64,000 nucleotides of DNA, taken from the NCBI GenBank assembly GCA_021820845.1, contig JAKADC010000002.1, forward strand, positions 310,001-374,000. Direction: 5' to 3'. The notes below the pieces were generated by a model. It was not told where the DNA came from. It worked only from the letters and a program-made list of their open reading frames with translations, and ran no database searches. A program made the translations under genes and the position numbers. This DNA comes from Pseudomonadota bacterium (GTDB lineage Bacteria; Pseudomonadota; Gammaproteobacteria; Burkholderiales; Thiobacillaceae). Each line of letters begins with the position of its first letter. The stretch's first letter is position 1. Shown piece by piece: positions 1 through 10,058 of this stretch.

Positions 1-1191
1 CGAGCGCATTTCGACCTGCGCTTCCAGCGTGCCACGGGCGTCGGCCAGCGCGTCGGTCATGTGATTGAAGGCGTGGGCCAGGCGGCCCAGCTCCGCGATG
101 CTTTCCGGCGGCACGCGCTGCGACAGGTCGCCGGCGGCGATGCGGTCGGCCACGCGCGTGATGTTCCGGATGGGGCGGGACAGGCTGCGGCCCATCAGAT
201 ACGCGACGAGACCGGAGAGCACCAGGAACAGCAGCAGCGCGAGATAGGTGAAATGACGCAGGCGCGCGACCGGCGCGAGCGCTTCCGCGCTGTCGATCTT
301 CACGACCATGCCCCACCTCAGAGAAGGCAGGTAGCGCCATGCGGCCACGCATTCGATTCCGGTGTAGTCGCGCACCATGCCGTCTCCGCGCTCGCCGGCG
401 AGCGCCGCCTGCATCGGATGGGCGGCCTCGGCAAGCGGCAACTGGTAGCGGTAGGCCGCGTCCCCGATGTGCCGCAGCGGGCCCGTATAGAACGCGGTGT
501 CGCCGTCTCGTTGCGCGAGCACCGTCTCGCCCGTGCGACCCAGGCCGGTGCGATCGGCCGTGACCGACTCGAGCTTGCGCACGTCGAGTTCGAGCGCCAG
601 CACGCCGATCGGTACGCCGTGATCCAGAACGGGGGTCGTGAGAAACGCGGTGGGCCGCTTCGACGGCGCGAATTGCGCGAATCCCGAGAGGCGCGTCTGC
701 AGGCTTTGCAGCGTCAGGCCGAAGCCCTGCGCCAGTTCGGTGTTGCGATGGGGCCCGGATCGAAGGTTGCTGCCGAGCACCGGTTCGTCGCGCAACGAGA
801 AAATCACGTCGCCGGCCGTGTCCATCAGCAGGAAGTTGTAGAAGTTTCCCGCCTCGTACGAAATGTTCAGGTCGTTGCGCAGCGGGAGCGCGCTGAGCGC
901 GTAGGCAGGAGAACGCAATCCGGTCGTGCGATACGCGCGCTCGAGCGATGCGAGCTGGTCGCGGATAAGGTTGCGCTGGCCGAGCATGCGGGCGTCGGCC
1001 GTCCTTTCCGCCATGTAGCGTTCGATCTGATCGGCCTTCTTGTCCGCGATCGCGTTCACGTTCGACAGCACGGTGTCGTGCAGCGATGCGTCGAAGGCAG
1101 CGAGATAAAAGGCGGCCAGTCCCGTCAGCGGCAGCACGGCCACCATCAGGTAGCCAAGCAGCAGGCGCCGGGGGATGGAAATCGGCTTCAT
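1..1191 (-). CDS. Sensor protein with dCache and HAMP domains, C-terminus outside window
   Basis: Reverse-complement translation from the ATG at 1189-1191 stays open for 397 codons to the window edge. A membrane segment at about residues 9-31 is followed by a long periplasmic region with the look of a dCache sensor. A second membrane segment lies near residue 310, then a HAMP domain (motif LSRPIRNITRVADRIAAGD) and the start of a coiled coil. Such proteins bind a small extracellular ligand and drive a cytoplasmic output domain. That domain (histidine kinase, GGDEF or chemotaxis signalling) lies beyond base 1, so the class cannot be decided. A HAMP followed directly by a coil suits a histidine kinase or diguanylate cyclase at least as well as a chemoreceptor. 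It lies 135 nt downstream of ackA on the same strand. Confidence 0.75.
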   Translation of the reverse strand, partial: MKPISIPRRLLLGYLMVAVLPLTGLAAFYLAAFDASLHDTVLSNVNAIADKKADQIERYMAERTADARMLGQRNLIRDQLASLERAYRTTGLRSPAYALSALPLRNDLNISYEAGNFYNFLLMDTAGDVIFSLRDEPVLGSNLRSGPHRNTELAQGFGLTLQSLQTRLSGFAQFAPSKRPTAFLTTPVLDHGVPIGVLALELDVRKLESVTADRTGLGRTGETVLAQRDGDTAFYTGPLRHIGDAAYRYQLPLAEAAHPMQAALAGERGDGMVRDYTGIECVAAWRYLPSLRWGMVVKIDSAEALAPVARLRHFTYLALLLFLVLSGLVAYLMGRSLSRPIRNITRVADRIAAGDLSQRVPPESIAELGRLAHAFNHMTDALADARGTLEAQVEMRS

Positions 1192-1326
1192 GGGCCGGCA
1201 GGAATCCGGTGCGCCGGCGCTGCGTGCGCAGGCGGACGTTCCGGCGCACGCTTCAGCGGGAACGCGAAGAGGATGCGGATGCCGTGTCGGGGATCCATGC
1301 GCGGATTGTAAACGCGGATTGCGGCG

Positions 1327-2442
1327 TTATTGACCGTGGCCGGCCGCCTGCGGCGCGCGGCCGGTGACGGCGCCGACCAGGTCGCGGATGACCGCCTCCT
1401 CGTCGGCGGCGATGCGCAACACGGGCTTGGCGCCGGACGCGTGCAGGCGGGTCTGCCCGGCCAGATTGGCCGCGGCATCGAGGCGGAAGCCCAGGAAGCC
1501 GAGCGGCTCGCACACGGCGCTGAGCACCTGCGGCGCATGCTCGCCGATGCCGCCGCTGAACACCAGTGCATCGATGCCGCCGGCCTTTGCCGCGAACGCG
1601 CCGATGGCGGCGCGCACGCCCGCGCAGAAATAGTCGACGGCAAATCGCGCGGCGGGGGTGGGGCTTTCGAGCAGCGCGCGCATTTCGCTGCTTTCTCCGC
1701 CTGAAAGCGCCAGCAGCCCCATGCGGTGATAGACCAGGTCGCGCAAGGCCTCCCCGTCGTAGCGCCCGGCCAGTTCCAGCATCGCGCCGGGATCGAGATC
1801 GCCGCTGCGCGTGCCCATCGGAATCCCGCCTGCGGGCGAATAGCCCATCGTGGTGTCCACGGATTGCAGGCCCTCCAGCAGGCACAGGCTCGCGCCCGAG
1901 CCGAGGTGCGCGACGACGACGCGGCCCTGCGCCGCGTCCTCGCCGAGCCACGACGGCAATTGCGAAGCGACGTGGGCGTAATTGAGTCCGTGGAAGCCGT
2001 AGCGCCGCATCCCGAGTTCGTCCGGAATCGGCAGGCGCCGCGCGCGCTCGGGCAGGCTGCGGTGAAACGCGGTATCGAAGCACGCGACCTGCGGCACGTC
2101 GAAATGCGCCCGGCACAAATCGACGCCGAGCAGATTGCCGGGCAGGTGGAGGGGCGCGAGCGGAACGATGCCGCGCAGCCGTTCGATCTCGGCGTCGTCG
2201 AGCAGGCGCGCCGCGTCGTCGGTCTCGCCGCCGTGAACGATGCGGTGGCCGATCGCATCCGGCGTTTCGCCGCCCAGGTCATTCATCAGGGCGTCGAAAG
2301 CGTCCGCGTGGTCGTGCGGAAAACCCTCCCCGATGTGGGCATAGACGAGATTGCGACGGGTTCCGTCGGCACGGAACAGACTGGCCTTGAGGCTGGACGA
2401 GCCGCTGTTGAGGGCGAGAACGCTTCGGCTTACCGCGACCAT
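1327..2442 (-). CDS. ackA: Acetate kinase
   Basis: This 371-residue protein of the acetokinase family interconverts acetyl phosphate + ADP and acetate + ATP in the cytoplasm. The N-terminal phosphate-binding stretch ([16 protein letters not shown]), HRIVHGGE, the adenosine-site region [14 protein letters not shown], the glycine-rich [14 protein letters not shown] and [13 protein letters not shown] are all present. It is slightly shorter than the usual 395-400 residues. The ATG at 2442 lies inside the last codons of the phosphoketolase gene (13-nt overlap), which suggests translational coupling. With phosphoketolase upstream making acetyl phosphate, the natural role is ATP formation from sugar phosphates by substrate-level phosphorylation. 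Confidence 0.95.
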   Translation of the reverse strand: MVAVSRSVLALNSGSSSLKASLFRADGTRRNLVYAHIGEGFPHDHADAFDALMNDLGGETPDAIGHRIVHGGETDDAARLLDDAEIERLRGIVPLAPLHLPGNLLGVDLCRAHFDVPQVACFDTAFHRSLPERARRLPIPDELGMRRYGFHGLNYAHVASQLPSWLGEDAAQGRVVVAHLGSGASLCLLEGLQSVDTTMGYSPAGGIPMGTRSGDLDPGAMLELAGRYDGEALRDLVYHRMGLLALSGGESSEMRALLESPTPAARFAVDYFCAGVRAAIGAFAAKAGGIDALVFSGGIGEHAPQVLSAVCEPLGFLGFRLDAAANLAGQTRLHASGAKPVLRIAADEEAVIRDLVGAVTGRAPQAAGHGQ

Positions 2443-4871
2443 GTCCACTCGCGTATCTCGGGCATGTCCTCGCCGTGGCGAAGAATGTACTGGGTGTGCT
2501 CGCACAGCTTGTCGCGCATGCGCTGCTCGATGTGCGCCGCCTGCGCCCGCAACGCAGGGACGCGGCTGGCGACGTCCATCACGAGGTGGAAACGGTCGAG
2601 CATGTTGAGCACCACCATGTCGAACGGCGTCGTGGTCGTGCCTTCCTCCTTGTAGCCGCGCACGTGGAGGTTGCCATGGTTGGTGCGGCGATAGGTGAGG
2701 CGGTGGATCAGCCAGGGGTAGCCGTGATAGGCGAAGATAATGGGCTTGTCGACGGTGAACAGCGTATCGAAATCGCGGTCGGGCAGGCCGTGCGGATGTT
2801 CCTCGTGCGGCTGCAGGGTCATCAGGTCGACGACGTTGATGAAGCGGATCTTCAGATCCGGCGCGAGACCGCGCAGGAGGTCGATCGCCGCGAGGGCTTC
2901 CAGGGTCGGCACGTCGCCGGCGGCCGCCATGACCACGTCGGGTTCGCCGTCCTGGTCGTTGCAGGCCCACTCCCACAAGCCGATGCCGGCGCTCGTGTGC
3001 TTGATCGCGGCGTCCATGTCGAGCCATTGCAGTTCCGGCTGTTTGCCGGCGACGATGACGTTCACGAGGTCGCGGCTTCTCAGGCAGCGGTCGGTGACAC
3101 AGAGCAGCGTGTTGGCGTCGGGCGGCAGGTAGACGCGGATGATGTCGGCTTTCTTGTTGACGACGTGGTCGATGAAGCCGGGATCCTGGTGCGAGAAACC
3201 GTTGTGGTCCTGGCGCCAGACATGCGAGGTGAGCAGGATGTTGAGCGAGGCGATCGGGCGGCGCCAGGGGATGCCGCGACAGACCTTGAGCCACTTCGCG
3301 TGCTGGTTGAACATCGAATCGACGATGTGGATGAAGGCTTCGTAGCAGGAGAACAGGCCGTGGCGGCCGGTGAGCAGGTAGCCTTCGAGCCAGCCCTGGC
3401 AGGCGTGTTCGGAGAGGATTTCCATCACCCGGCCATCGGGCGAGAGGTGGTCGTCGAAGTCGCAGCGTTCCGCCATCCAGGCGCGGTTCGTGACCTCCAC
3501 CCGGCCATCGGGCGAGAGGTGGTCGTCGAAGTCGCAGCGTTCCGCCATCCAGGCGCGGTTCGTGACCTCGAGCAGCGCATCCAGCCGGTTGGACGCGGTT
3601 TCGTCGGGGCCGAACACGCGGAAGTTGTCGGGGTTCTGCCGCATGACGTCGCGCAGGAAGCGTCCCATCGTGCGTGTCGACTCGGCGACGCCGGTGCCCG
3701 GCGCGGGGACGTCCACCTTGTACGTCTGGAAGTCGGGCATTCGCAGGTCGTGCAGCAGCCGGCCGCCGTTGGCATGCGGGTTCATGCCCATGCGCCGGTC
3801 GCCGCGCGGGGCAAGCCCGGCGAGATCGGGATCGAGGCGGCCGTCGGCATCGAAGAGTTCCTGCGGCCGGTAGCTGCGCAGCCAGCTCTCGAGCAACTGC
3901 ACGTGTTCCGGCTTGTCCATCTCGCCGAACGGCACCTGATGCGAGCGCCAGTAATCCTCGGTCCGTTTGCCGTCGACCTCCTTGGGCCCGGTCCAGCCCT
4001 TGGGCGACCGCAGAACGATCATCGGCCACAGGGGCCGGGCCATGCCGCCGCCTTCGCGCGCCTCGCGCTGGATCTCGCGTATCTCGCCGATCACCGTGTC
4101 GACCGTCGCCGCCATCTGCTGATGCATCGCCGCGGGGTCGTGGCCTTCGACGAAGCGGGGACGGTAGCCGTAGCCTTTCAGCAGGCTCTCGAGCTCGGCC
4201 GTCGGGATCCGCGCCAGCACGGTCGGACTGGCGATCTTGTAGCCGTTGAGATGCAGGATCGGCAGCACCGCGCCGTCGGTGCGCGGATTGAGAAACTTGT
4301 TGGAATGCCACGACGTGGCGAGTGGTCCGGTCTCCGCCTCGCCGTCGCCGATGACGCAGCAGGCGATGAGATCGGGGTTGTCGAACACGGTGCCGTAGGC
4401 ATGGAACAGCGAATATCCGAGCTCGCCGCCCTCGTTGATCGATCCTGGCGTCTCCGGTGCGGCGTGGCTGGGGATGCCGCCGGGGAACGAGAACTGCCGG
4501 AACAGCCGCCGCATGCCTTCCTCGTCCTGAGAAACGTCGTGATACAGCTCGCTGTAGCTGCCCTCGAGCCAGGTATTCGCGACGACGGCAGGCCCGCCAT
4601 GGCCGGGGCCGGCGATGAAGAACATGTCGAGATCGTGTCGCCGGATCGCGCGGTTCATGTGCACGTAGACGAAGTTCAATCCCGGCGTGGTGCCCCAGTG
4701 GCCGAGCAGGCGCGGCTTGATGTGCGCGCGCTGCAGCGGCGCTGTCAGCAGCGGGTTGTCCAGCAGATAGATCTGTCCCACGGACAGGTAGTTGGCGGCG
4801 CGCCACCACGCGTCGATGCGATCGAGCTCCGTGGAGGCCAGCGGGGCCGCCGCGCTTCCGACTTCATTCAT
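2430..4871 (-). CDS. xfp: Xylulose-5-P/fructose-6-P phosphoketolase with internal 24-residue duplication
   Basis: The TPP-dependent phosphoketolase cleaves xylulose 5-phosphate (or fructose 6-phosphate) with phosphate to acetyl phosphate plus a triose or tetrose phosphate. The protein has 813 residues; the family usually has about 790. N-terminal [25 protein letters not shown], the TPP-binding [11 protein letters not shown] and C-terminal [21 protein letters not shown] are intact. Residues 435-458 are repeated exactly as 459-482, which accounts for the extra length, just before the conserved [19 protein letters not shown] segment. The start has a strong ribosome site (GGAGAAAGG) 6-7 nt upstream. 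It follows glgP by 36 nt and overlaps ackA. Whether the duplicated enzyme is active is uncertain. Confidence 0.95.
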   Translation of the reverse strand: MNEVGSAAAPLASTELDRIDAWWRAANYLSVGQIYLLDNPLLTAPLQRAHIKPRLLGHWGTTPGLNFVYVHMNRAIRRHDLDMFFIAGPGHGGPAVVANTWLEGSYSELYHDVSQDEEGMRRLFRQFSFPGGIPSHAAPETPGSINEGGELGYSLFHAYGTVFDNPDLIACCVIGDGEAETGPLATSWHSNKFLNPRTDGAVLPILHLNGYKIASPTVLARIPTAELESLLKGYGYRPRFVEGHDPAAMHQQMAATVDTVIGEIREIQREAREGGGMARPLWPMIVLRSPKGWTGPKEVDGKRTEDYWRSHQVPFGEMDKPEHVQLLESWLRSYRPQELFDADGRLDPDLAGLAPRGDRRMGMNPHANGGRLLHDLRMPDFQTYKVDVPAPGTGVAESTRTMGRFLRDVMRQNPDNFRVFGPDETASNRLDALLEVTNRAWMAERCDFDDHLSPDGRVEVTNRAWMAERCDFDDHLSPDGRVMEILSEHACQGWLEGYLLTGRHGLFSCYEAFIHIVDSMFNQHAKWLKVCRGIPWRRPIASLNILLTSHVWRQDHNGFSHQDPGFIDHVVNKKADIIRVYLPPDANTLLCVTDRCLRSRDLVNVIVAGKQPELQWLDMDAAIKHTSAGIGLWEWACNDQDGEPDVVMAAAGDVPTLEALAAIDLLRGLAPDLKIRFINVVDLMTLQPHEEHPHGLPDRDFDTLFTVDKPIIFAYHGYPWLIHRLTYRRTNHGNLHVRGYKEEGTTTTPFDMVVLNMLDRFHLVMDVASRVPALRAQAAHIEQRMRDKLCEHTQYILRHGEDMPEIREWTWSR
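3426..3569. repeat. Perfect 72-bp tandem duplication inside xfp
   Basis: Bases 3426-3497 and 3498-3569 are identical over all 72 positions, and the identity stops at the base on either side (3425 differs from 3497, 3570 from 3498). The unit is exactly 24 codons and in frame, so the phosphoketolase reading frame continues. Complete identity at silent positions means the event is very recent or an assembly artefact. Confidence 0.97.
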
Positions 4872-4907
4872 TGCCTTTCTCCATGTCCTCCGTTTTGTTG
4901 AGCGGCA

Positions 4908-7433
4908 TCAGCGATACCAGAGGATCTGCGCCGCCTCGGCGGGCACCCGGGCGCCTTCGAGGGACGGAACGATGCGCGGCGTGTAGTCGCTCGCCGGCCG
5001 GCCGGCCGGGATGCTGATGCGATAGGTGAAACTGTTGACCGCGCCGCTGAGCGGATCGTCGCGCTGCATCCGGTGGATTTCGGCGTGGCCTCCGTCCGGC
5101 GGCGAGGCGTACATTTCGACAGCCACGAAATCCGGATCGAGATCGTCGAGATAGACCGGGACGCTGAAATGCCAGGTGCCGGTGTCGCCCTCGATCCGCA
5201 ACTCGCCGAAATGGATGCGCTCCCAGTGACGCGCGAGGGCTTCCTGCCAGTCGCACAGGCGCCGGCCCGTCTGCCGCTCCTGACGCGCCGCGCGAAGTTC
5301 GGCGGCGGGAAGATAGAGCTGCGCCACGTAGTCGCGCAGCATCCGGTTGCTGCTGAAACGCGGCGTGAGCGCACTCATGCTTGAGCGCATCTTCGCCACC
5401 CAGCCGCGCGGGCAGCCCTGGGCGTCGCGATCGTGGTAGAAAAGGGGAATCACCTCCTGCTCCAGCAGGCGGTAGAGTTCCGACGCCTCGGCCGCGTCCC
5501 ATGCGGGATCGCTGTCGTGTTCCTTGCCGTCGCCGAGCGCCCAGCCGAAGTCCGGTGCGTAGGCGCCCGCCCACCAGCCATCGAGCTCAGACAGATTGAG
5601 CCCGCCGTTGACCAGGATTTTCATGCCGCTGGTGCCGCAGGCCTCCCACGGGCGGCGCGGCGTGTTGATCCACAGATCGACGCCTTGCACCATCTGCTCG
5701 GCGATCATCATGTCGTAATCGGCCACGAACACCACGCGTCCCGTCAGTTCCGGCCGGCTGCCGATGAAATCGTTCCACTGCCGGATCATCGCCTTGCCAG
5801 CGTGGTCCTGCGGATGCGCCTTGCCCGAGATGACGAGCTGCACCGGATGGAGCGGATCGAGAAGGATGCGGATCAGCCGTTCCGGATCGGCCAGCAGCAT
5901 GTTCGGGCGCTTGTACGTCGCGAAGCGACGGGCGAAGCCGAGCGTGAGCGCGTTGGGATCGAGTGCGTTGCGCGCATGCAGCAGAACCGCATCCGGCGCA
6001 TTGACGGTGGCGAGCTGGCGCTGAAGACGTTCGCGGACGAAAGCGATGAGGCGCTGCCGCGCGTTGGCGCGCAGATCCCACAGGGACTGGTCCGGCACGT
6101 CGCGGATCTGTTCTTCCTGATGCTCCAGCTCACCCAGCCAGCGCGCCTTGCCGCAGGCCTCGGTCCACATGCGGTCGGCTTCGGCGGAGTCCCAAGACGG
6201 CATGTGGACGCCGTTGGTGATGTGCGCGATCGGCACATCCTGTTGCGGCCAGCGCGGGAACAGCGGCTGGAAAATGCGGCGGCTGACGGTACCGTGCAGC
6301 TGGCTGACGGCGTTGACCAGGATGCTGCCGCGCATGGCGAGATACGCCATGTTGAACGGCTCGCTGTCGTCGTCCGGGTTTTCCCGGCCGAGGGCGAGCA
6401 TCCCGTGCGCGTCCAGGCCGAAGGTCTGCTTGCCCCAGTCCGCGTAGCGGGCGAGCAGGGCGGGGGTGAAGCGATCGAATCCCGCGGCCACCGGCGTGTG
6501 CGTGGTGAAGACGTTGCCCGCACGCGTCTCGTTGAGCGCACAGTGGAAGTCGCTGCCGTGCTCGCGCATGTGGCTCCAGGCGCGGGCGAGGACGACGAAC
6601 GCCGCGTGCCCCTCGTTGAGGTGGCACACTTCGGGGTGGATGCCGAGCCGGCGCAGCAGCAGCCAGCCGCCGAAGCCGAGGCAGATCTCCTGCAGCAGGC
6701 GCGTCTCGGAGCCGCCGCCGTAGAGTTCTGCGGTGATGCCGCGGTCGGCCGGCGTGTTGAGGGGATCGTTGCTGTCCAGGAGATAAAGGGCGACCCGGCC
6801 CACCCTCACCTGCCAGGCACGCAGGATCAGCATGCGGCCGGGAAAAGGCAGCTCGATGCGCAGGCGTCCGCCCTTGTCGTCGTGGACCGGCTGCACCGGC
6901 AGCTGCGCCGGGTCGTTGTGGGGAAAGAATTCCGCCTGGTTGCCGTGCTCGTCGAGGCTCTGGCGAAAATAGCCTTGTTGCCAAAGCAGCCCGATGCCGA
7001 TGACCGGCACCCCCAGGTCGCTGGCGGTCTTGAGAAAGTCGCCCGCGAGGATGCCGAGGCCGCCCGAGTAGATCGGCAGCGATTCGGACAGGCCGAACTC
7101 CATGCTGAAATAGGCGACGTTGCGGAGCGGCGACTGCGGATACGCGGTCCGGAACCATGCCGGACTCGCGAGGATCTCCCGGTGCGCCGCCGACAGCTCC
7201 CCCAAGTGGGCGATGAACGTCTCGTCCGCCGCGAGCTCACGCAACCGCTCGCTCGACGTGTTCTGCAGGATCAGCCACGGGTTGTGGGTCTGGGCCCAGA
7301 GCATGGGATCGATCCGTTCCCACAGCACGTCGGTCGCGTGGCTCCACGACCAGCGCAGGTCGAGCGCCAGGTCGCCCAGGGCGGAGAGTTCCTCCGGAAG
7401 GTCGGGCAGGGGTGCGGGAGGCGTGGGAGTCAT
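4908..7433 (-). CDS. glgP: Alpha-glucan (glycogen/starch) phosphorylase
   Basis: About 841 residues of the TIGR02094-type alpha-glucan phosphorylase family (GT35), which releases glucose 1-phosphate from glycogen or maltodextrin using pyridoxal phosphate. Family segments visible include AYFSMEFGLSESLPIYSGGLGILAGD, HLNEGHAAF, TTHTPVAAGFDRF, ITNGVHMPSW, FARRFATYKRPNMLL and the C-terminal PLP region PRRPWEACGTSGMKILVNGG. The ATG at 7433 is preferred because the frame's upstream extension (to 7511) has no family resemblance. It is the first gene of a probable glgP-xfp-ackA operon (36 nt to xfp). The chain would be glycogen to glucose 1-phosphate, then phosphoketolase and acetate kinase. The ribosome site is not obvious, so the exact start is less certain. 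Confidence 0.93.
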   Translation of the reverse strand: MTPTPPAPLPDLPEELSALGDLALDLRWSWSHATDVLWERIDPMLWAQTHNPWLILQNTSSERLRELAADETFIAHLGELSAAHREILASPAWFRTAYPQSPLRNVAYFSMEFGLSESLPIYSGGLGILAGDFLKTASDLGVPVIGIGLLWQQGYFRQSLDEHGNQAEFFPHNDPAQLPVQPVHDDKGGRLRIELPFPGRMLILRAWQVRVGRVALYLLDSNDPLNTPADRGITAELYGGGSETRLLQEICLGFGGWLLLRRLGIHPEVCHLNEGHAAFVVLARAWSHMREHGSDFHCALNETRAGNVFTTHTPVAAGFDRFTPALLARYADWGKQTFGLDAHGMLALGRENPDDDSEPFNMAYLAMRGSILVNAVSQLHGTVSRRIFQPLFPRWPQQDVPIAHITNGVHMPSWDSAEADRMWTEACGKARWLGELEHQEEQIRDVPDQSLWDLRANARQRLIAFVRERLQRQLATVNAPDAVLLHARNALDPNALTLGFARRFATYKRPNMLLADPERLIRILLDPLHPVQLVISGKAHPQDHAGKAMIRQWNDFIGSRPELTGRVVFVADYDMMIAEQMVQGVDLWINTPRRPWEACGTSGMKILVNGGLNLSELDGWWAGAYAPDFGWALGDGKEHDSDPAWDAAEASELYRLLEQEVIPLFYHDRDAQGCPRGWVAKMRSSMSALTPRFSSNRMLRDYVAQLYLPAAELRAARQERQTGRRLCDWQEALARHWERIHFGELRIEGDTGTWHFSVPVYLDDLDPDFVAVEMYASPPDGGHAEIHRMQRDDPLSGAVNSFTYRISIPAGRPASDYTPRIVPSLEGARVPAEAAQILWYR

Positions 7434-7644
7434 GCGTGTGCCGGGGTCAGATGAATTGAACGGATCGGAATGCCGGGTGTTCCACTTTGCGTCGTCGACG
7501 CGACCGGCCATCGCAGTCGCAGCTTAACGCCCGAACATGACAGGCGGCGGACGGGGTGTCGCAGATGTCGGGACGCCAGGCGGCGCGTGTGTGGCTCTGC
7601 AAAGGGCGATGCGAGTGTGCTGGAATTCGCCGGCGGGGTCTGCG

Positions 7645-8004
7645 TCAATGCATGCGCCTGCGAGCGAGAATGAACTCGCGCAGCGCAACGGCGTTGTTGA
7701 AACGCTCATCCTTCGCCGCCGACAGGAGCGTCACGCGGCCCCTTCCCATCGTCGCGATCGCATGAGCCATCGCCTCGGGCTGCCGCTCCAGTTCCTGCAG
7801 GTAGCGCTGCTTGAACGTCTCCCATTTGTCGGGTTCGTGGTTGAACCATTTGCGAAGCTCCGTGCTGGGGGCGAGTTCCTTGAGCCACAGATCGACGTGC
7901 GCTTTTTCCCGGGTGAGTCCGCGCGGCCACAGGCGGTCGACCAGCACGCGCATGCCGTCTTCGTCGGACGGCGCTTCGTAGGCCCGTTTCACGCGGATGT
8001 CCAT
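7645..8004 (-). CDS. DUF488 family protein
   Basis: A 119-residue cytoplasmic protein with the DUF488 signature: an N-terminal IRVKRAYEAP, then VLVDRLWPRGLTREKAHVDLWLKELAPS, then FKQRYLQEL, and a C-terminal VTLLSAAKDERFNNAVALREFI. The biochemical function of the family is not established. The ATG at 8004 is chosen over an upstream extension that runs into the sodC coding region. It begins 7 nt after the sodC stop on the same strand, so the two are probably cotranscribed. Confidence 0.85.
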   Translation of the reverse strand: MDIRVKRAYEAPSDEDGMRVLVDRLWPRGLTREKAHVDLWLKELAPSTELRKWFNHEPDKWETFKQRYLQELERQPEAMAHAIATMGRGRVTLLSAAKDERFNNAVALREFILARRRMH

Positions 8005-8011
8005 CGGGACG

Positions 8012-8533
8012 TCACGGCGTGACGCCGCACACGATGCGGGCGCCGCCGCCGCCGACCGGCGCGGGATAGTCGGAAAAGTTGTCGCCGCCCGCATGGATCA
8101 TCAGCGAACGGTGCTTCAGGTCGGACATTTTCAGGCGCGGGGCGAGAACCTGTTCCGTTGCGTTGCCGTTGGCGTTGACGTAAAGCGGCGGCAGGTCGCC
8201 GAGATGGCCGTCGCCCCAAGGGGTATCGTGGCGGCCGGTTTTGCCGGGGTCGAAGTGTCCGCCCGCCGCGAGCGCAGCGACCGGCTTGCCGTCTTTTTCC
8301 TTCGGCCCGCAATCGGGATTCTGGTGCACGTGAAAGCCGTGCAGGCCGGGCGTCAGACCCTTGAGGTCGGGCGTGAACACCACGCCGTAGGGCGACTCCG
8401 AAACGGCGATCCAGCCGACTACGGCTTCCACCCCTTTGTCGTCGACGCTGTGCATCGGCACCACCATGCCGGCAGAAGCCGCATACGGTGCGAGACTCGA
8501 TGCAACCATGAACATCCAGGGACGAATCGTCAT
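8012..8533 (-). CDS. sodC: Superoxide dismutase [Cu-Zn], exported
   Basis: A 173-residue Cu/Zn superoxide dismutase that converts periplasmic superoxide to peroxide and oxygen. A short N-terminal hydrophobic leader (residues 5-20, ending near AASAG) fits export. The copper/zinc ligands sit in [30 protein letters not shown] and the C-terminal [25 protein letters not shown], including both cysteines of the conserved disulfide. The ATG at 8533 has a clear GAAGGAG ribosome site. The DUF488 gene follows directly. Confidence 0.95.
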   Translation of the reverse strand: MTIRPWMFMVASSLAPYAASAGMVVPMHSVDDKGVEAVVGWIAVSESPYGVVFTPDLKGLTPGLHGFHVHQNPDCGPKEKDGKPVAALAAGGHFDPGKTGRHDTPWGDGHLGDLPPLYVNANGNATEQVLAPRLKMSDLKHRSLMIHAGGDNFSDYPAPVGGGGARIVCGVTP

Positions 8534-8762
8534 ATCAGCTCCTTCGTTCGAGGGAAAAAACGGTTGCAGGCTGGCTGAGCGTGCTGGGCAGCAGGCGCAT
8601 TTTGAAAGCGTAGGTGATGTTTGTTCGTTGGCAAGCATGCCCACGGGATGCCGGGGCCGGCGAGCCCGCCGGGTGGCGCGGTTCAGCCCGCGAATGCAGG
8701 GCGGCGAACGACGTCAGGGTGATGATGCGTGTGCGCGGCTCAAGGCGTGGGTGGTCGTCGAC

Positions 8763-9185
8763 TCAGTCGGGCAGCGGCCATTGCGGATTCCAGGCGACTT
8801 CCCACAGGTGACCATCGGGGTCCTGGAAATAGCCTGCGTAGCCGCCCCAGAACGTCTTCTCGGCCGGCTTGACGATGGCGGCCCCGGCCTGTCGGGCCTG
8901 TTCCATGACGCGATCGACGCCGGCAATCGACGCCACGTTGTGGCCGAGGCTGAAAGCCGGGGACGCGCGCGTCTCCGCGGGAAGCTGCGCGTCCCTGGCA
9001 AGACTCTTGCGCGGATAGAGCGCGAGCTTGAGGCCGCCCTCCAGGTCGAAGAAGGCTGCGGCACCATCCTCGAATTCCGCGCCGACGATGCCCTGCGTCG
9101 CGAGGCCCAGGCCGTCGCGATAAAAGCGCAGCGCTGTGTCCAGGTCATCGACGCCGAGCGTAACCAGGCTGATCCGAGGCTTCAT
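8763..9185 (-). CDS. VOC (glyoxalase/bleomycin-resistance fold) family protein
   Basis: 140 residues with the paired beta-alpha-beta-beta-beta modules of the vicinal oxygen chelate superfamily: SLVTLGVDDLDTALRFYRDGLGL at the N-terminus and GGYAGYFQDPDGHLWEVAWNP at the C-terminus. The C-terminal motif carries the usual metal-ligand Glu. Members include glyoxalases, dioxygenases and resistance proteins; nothing here decides the substrate. Downstream of the small membrane protein gene on the same strand (36 nt apart). Confidence 0.85.
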   Translation of the reverse strand: MKPRISLVTLGVDDLDTALRFYRDGLGLATQGIVGAEFEDGAAAFFDLEGGLKLALYPRKSLARDAQLPAETRASPAFSLGHNVASIAGVDRVMEQARQAGAAIVKPAEKTFWGGYAGYFQDPDGHLWEVAWNPQWPLPD

Positions 9186-9221
9186 CCGTTTTCCTTCTGC
9201 GGTTTCGCGCTTACGACGGCT

Positions 9222-9491
9222 TCAACTTTCCGACGTGGTGAACTCGATCCCGCCGACCCATCGGGCCACCAGGTTGTAGACCCAGGCGCCGATGACCGTG
9301 AAGACGAAGCCGAACACCATGTAAAAGATGGGCATGAAGATCAGCATGCCCGTGATCGGCGGCTTCGGCCCGGGCGCGAACGAGAACGAGACGGCCATCA
9401 GAAGCACGATGGGCAGCGACAGGACCAGGTAAAGAACGGCCATCACCTTGGCGGTTTGAAACGGAGAAATGCTGACGAGCTGTTTTTTCAT
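9222..9491 (-). CDS. Small two-helix membrane protein
   Basis: 89 residues with two strongly hydrophobic stretches, about 14-40 and 49-72, joined by a Pro-rich loop (APGPKPPITG). A ribosome site GGGAG lies just upstream of the ATG at 9491. The N-terminal SPFQTAKVMAVLYL and the overall plan resemble small conserved proteobacterial membrane proteins of the DUF3566 type, a resemblance from memory only. Function unknown. It sits between the cupin and VOC genes, all on the minus strand with short gaps. Confidence 0.7.
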   Translation of the reverse strand: MKKQLVSISPFQTAKVMAVLYLVLSLPIVLLMAVSFSFAPGPKPPITGMLIFMPIFYMVFGFVFTVIGAWVYNLVARWVGGIEFTTSES

Positions 9492-9539
9492 GTTGTCTCC
9501 CTGTGGTTTGGTTTTGATGAATCGGTGAATCAGTCTCCC

Positions 9540-10058
9540 TCATTCGCCTTCCCAGTAGTCGAGCGACTGACTCTCGCGCCCGACGAACATGAAGCGTTGC
9601 GGTCGGCCGTCGGCGCCTGGGGGAAGCTCGGCGAGAACCCCGAACTTTCCCGAGTTCGGATATTCGACGAGTTCCGGCGACAGTTTGGTGCTCACCGCGA
9701 GATACCGCAACTCCTCCGTGCCGGAATTGAAAATCTGATGTGCGGTGTCCTTGCCGCCGGGAGGGCACGCGATCACGTCGCCGACGCGAAGCGGATAGGC
9801 ATCCTGACCCACCCGCAGTTCGCCGGTGCCCTGCAGGATGAAGAACATCTCTTCGTTTGCGTGATGGTTGTGAGGGGGAAACGCGGACTTGCCGGGCGGC
9901 ACGGCGGTCACGTTGTAGCCCAGTTTCTGCGCGCCGATGCGGGGCCCGATGAACCCCATTTTGGCTTCAAAGCGCTCCGCGGTTTCCCCCGACGGCGCAA
10001 ACATGGGAGGCCGCGGCTCGAGAACGATGTCGGCGAGGTTGATGACGGGTTTGGGCAT
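9540..10058 (-). CDS. Cupin domain protein
   Basis: 172 residues with one cupin barrel. Cupin motif 1 is read in AFPPHNHHANEEMFFILQGTGELRVG (His, His, Glu ligands) and motif 2 in GDVIACPPGGKDTAHQIFNSG (His ligand). Cytoplasmic, with no signal peptide. Cupins of this kind bind a metal and act as isomerases, dioxygenases or binding proteins; the substrate is not deducible. Start supported by a GGAGAG ribosome site upstream of the ATG at 10058. Confidence 0.85.
   Translation of the reverse strand: MPKPVINLADIVLEPRPPMFAPSGETAERFEAKMGFIGPRIGAQKLGYNVTAVPPGKSAFPPHNHHANEEMFFILQGTGELRVGQDAYPLRVGDVIACPPGGKDTAHQIFNSGTEELRYLAVSTKLSPELVEYPNSGKFGVLAELPPGADGRPQRFMFVGRESQSLDYWEGE

Noticed and set aside
1327-4809. 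1160-codon minus frame spanning xfp and ackA
   Set aside because: Only its last third (ackA) is real; the first part is the wrong frame of phosphoketolase, so it is not a fusion protein.
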